From an uncultured Actinomycetes bacterium (GTDB lineage: Bacteria; Actinomycetota; Actinomycetes; Nanopelagicales; Nanopelagicaceae): DNA of 7,764 nucleotides. The DNA lies in NCBI GenBank assembly GCA_903953805.1, contig CAJBLC010000124.1, positions 1 to 7,764 of the forward strand, written 5' to 3'. Every line of letters starts with the position of its first letter. Positions within the stretch are counted from its first letter, which is position 1. The translations under genes were made by a program, and so were the position numbers. A model generated the notes under the pieces. It was not told the origin of the DNA. It searched no databases and saw only the letters and a list, made by a program, of their open reading frames with translations. Positions 6,496 to 7,764 of this stretch are shown in pieces.

Positions 6496-7764
6496 GTGGC
6501 AAAAGTCCGCGTTTACGAATTAGCAAAAGAGCTCGGTTTAGAGAGCAAAGAACTTCTCGCGAAGTTACAAGAAGTTGGCGAGTTTGTTCGTTCAGCATCA
6601 TCAACTGTTGAGGCACCTGTTGTCCGCAAGTTGATGGAGAAGTTCCCTGATATGAAGCCAGCAGAGGCTGCACCTGAGAAGCCAAAGGCTGCCAAGAAGG
6701 CACCGGCGAAGAAGGCAGCTGCAGCAGCTCCATCACAGGAAGAGATTGATGCGGCGATCGCTCAACTCGATGAGGCGACACGTAATCAACTTGGAATTCA
6801 AGCAGGTCAAGCAGCACCAACTCCTGCTCGCCCAGCAGCTCCAGCTGCACCAGCATTTGATGCACCAGCGACAACTGGTGAAACACCAGCAGCACCAACA
6901 CCAAGCCCAGCTGTAAATAATCTGCCACGTCCTCCCCGCGCAGGAAATAACCCATTCTCAACTGGTGCGATTCCACGTCCACCAATGCCACGTCCACCAG
7001 CACAGCGACCATTGCGTCCAGGAGAGCGACCAGCACCAGGTGCACCGCGTCCAGGTATGACAGGTTCACGACCTGGTGCAGTACGTCCAGGTTTTGCAGC
7101 ACGTCCCGGAGCAGGTGCGCCAGGTTCGCCACGTCCAGCAGGAGCAGGTGCGCCAGGTTCATCACGTCCTGGTGGATCTCCTTATCGTCCTGGAACAGCA
7201 GGAGCACCTGCAGCAGGTGGCTCTACACCACCATCATCATTTGGAAATAAGGGTGGCGGAGGTCGCCATCAACGTGGCGGTACCGCAGGTGCATTCGGAA
7301 AGAATGGCGGTAAGGGAAAGAGCGCGCGTAAATCTAAGAAGGCGTTGCGTGAAGAGTTCGACAATATGGCGGCACCATCTCTAGGTGGAGCAGTACTTCC
7401 ACGTGGAAATGGTGAGACAACGATTCGTCTACGTCGCGGTTCATCCTTGATGGACTTTGCCGAGAAGATCAATGCTGATCCAGCAGCGTTGGTTTCAGCG
7501 CTCTTCCACCTCGGTGAGATGGTGACGGCGACACAATCTGTTGATGAAGATACCTTCACAATTCTGGGTGAAGAACTCGGCTTCAAGATTCAGGTTGTAA
7601 GTCCTGAAGATGAAGATCGCGAACTCCTTGAAGAGTTCGATATCAATCTTGAGCAAGAACTCAAAGATATCGATGATGAAGATCTCGTCGTGCGCTCGCC
7701 AATCGTCACTGTTATGGGTCACGTTGACCACGGTAAGACTCGTCTCTTGGATGCGATTCGCTCC
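6496..7764 (+). CDS. infB: Translation initiation factor IF-2, N-terminal part (cut by window end)
   Basis: IF2 is the GTPase that brings initiator fMet-tRNA to the 30S subunit and promotes 50S joining. The frame from GTG 6496 is open to the window end, giving 423 residues. Residues 1-54 form an IF2_N domain (AKVRVYELAKELGLESKELL ... SASSTVEAPVVRKL). A Lys/Ala-rich stretch follows, then a long disordered linker rich in Pro, Arg, Gly and Ala. A Gly/Lys/Arg-rich block ends in KSARKSKKALREEF. The second IF2_N-like domain is at about 307-370. The G1 motif GHVDHGKT is at 408-415, followed by RLLDAIRS. The remaining GTPase and C-terminal domains are beyond the window. The long linker before the G domain is typical of Actinobacteria. 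The GTG start is forced by an upstream in-frame stop. Confidence 0.97.
   Translation, partial: MAKVRVYELAKELGLESKELLAKLQEVGEFVRSASSTVEAPVVRKLMEKFPDMKPAEAAPEKPKAAKKAPAKKAAAAAPSQEEIDAAIAQLDEATRNQLGIQAGQAAPTPARPAAPAAPAFDAPATTGETPAAPTPSPAVNNLPRPPRAGNNPFSTGAIPRPPMPRPPAQRPLRPGERPAPGAPRPGMTGSRPGAVRPGFAARPGAGAPGSPRPAGAGAPGSSRPGGSPYRPGTAGAPAAGGSTPPSSFGNKGGGGRHQRGGTAGAFGKNGGKGKSARKSKKALREEFDNMAAPSLGGAVLPRGNGETTIRLRRGSSLMDFAEKINADPAALVSALFHLGEMVTATQSVDEDTFTILGEELGFKIQVVSPEDEDRELLEEFDINLEQELKDIDDEDLVVRSPIVTVMGHVDHGKTRLLDAIRS
7108..7173 (+). repeat. 33-base tandem repeat inside the IF2 linker
   Basis: Two adjacent 33-base units (7108-7140 and 7141-7173) are identical for their first 20 bases and differ at few positions after that. 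They encode GAGAPGSPRPA and GAGAPGSSRPG. The unit is in frame, so copy changes would lengthen or shorten the linker without breaking infB. Confidence 0.75.

Noticed and set aside
6464..6523. 19-codon ORF overlapping the infB start in another frame
   Set aside because: It has no ribosome site, and its second half simply reads infB out of frame.
6479..7207. Long open frame of 242 codons on the - strand opposite infB
   Set aside because: It is the antisense of the repetitive Pro/Ala/Gly/Arg linker of IF2. Its product is a low-complexity Leu/Val/Gln-rich string with no domain, and the + strand frame is a certain infB.

Overview
The window is an ordinary-looking but very compact bacterial housekeeping cluster. 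Every gene I can support lies on the + strand. The order is site-2 (M50) protease, ispG, proS, a TSUP-family membrane protein, rimP, nusA, ylxR and infB. The protease is cut by the left edge of the window and infB by the right edge. The protease-ispG-proS-rimP-nusA-ylxR-infB order is the one known from Actinobacteria (dxr-rip1-ispG ... proS ... rimP-nusA-infB). The IspG, ProRS, NusA and IF2 proteins also read as actinobacterial from remembered family sequences, for example the IspG N-terminus with its APRR motif and the IF2 N-terminus AKVRVYELAKELG. Base composition looks intermediate (near 50% G+C by eye), low for the phylum, and spacers are very short. I infer a streamlined actinobacterium, possibly a freshwater planktonic lineage such as Nanopelagicales (acI). 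That assignment is inference, not something the sequence proves.

Layout: 1-818 holds the C-terminal part of a membrane-embedded zinc protease (PDZ domain plus the LDGG motif helix). 837-1988 holds IspG of the MEP isoprenoid pathway. 2014-3741 is prolyl-tRNA synthetase with an INS-type insertion. 3741-4517 is a TauE/SafE-type membrane protein that overlaps proS by one base. 4551-5018 is RimP, which overlaps nusA (5018-6076) by one base. 6126-6374 is YlxR, starting at TTG. After a 121-base spacer, infB begins at GTG 6496 and runs off the window just after its G1 (P-loop) motif.

How they work together: proS, rimP, nusA, ylxR and infB serve translation, ribosome maturation and transcription elongation, and would be co-regulated with growth. 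The protease and IspG are linked to them by conserved position rather than by pathway. The TSUP transporter is the accessory gene of the set.

The least explained stretch is the ylxR-infB spacer (6375-6495). A strong Shine-Dalgarno precedes a six-codon ORF, which is chained through two ATGA overlaps to two more six-codon ORFs. These are woven into a perfect 7-bp hairpin, and a second hairpin follows. This could be a leader or attenuator for infB, or a coincidence. I saw no RNA genes, CRISPR arrays, insertion sequences or clear intrinsic terminators.
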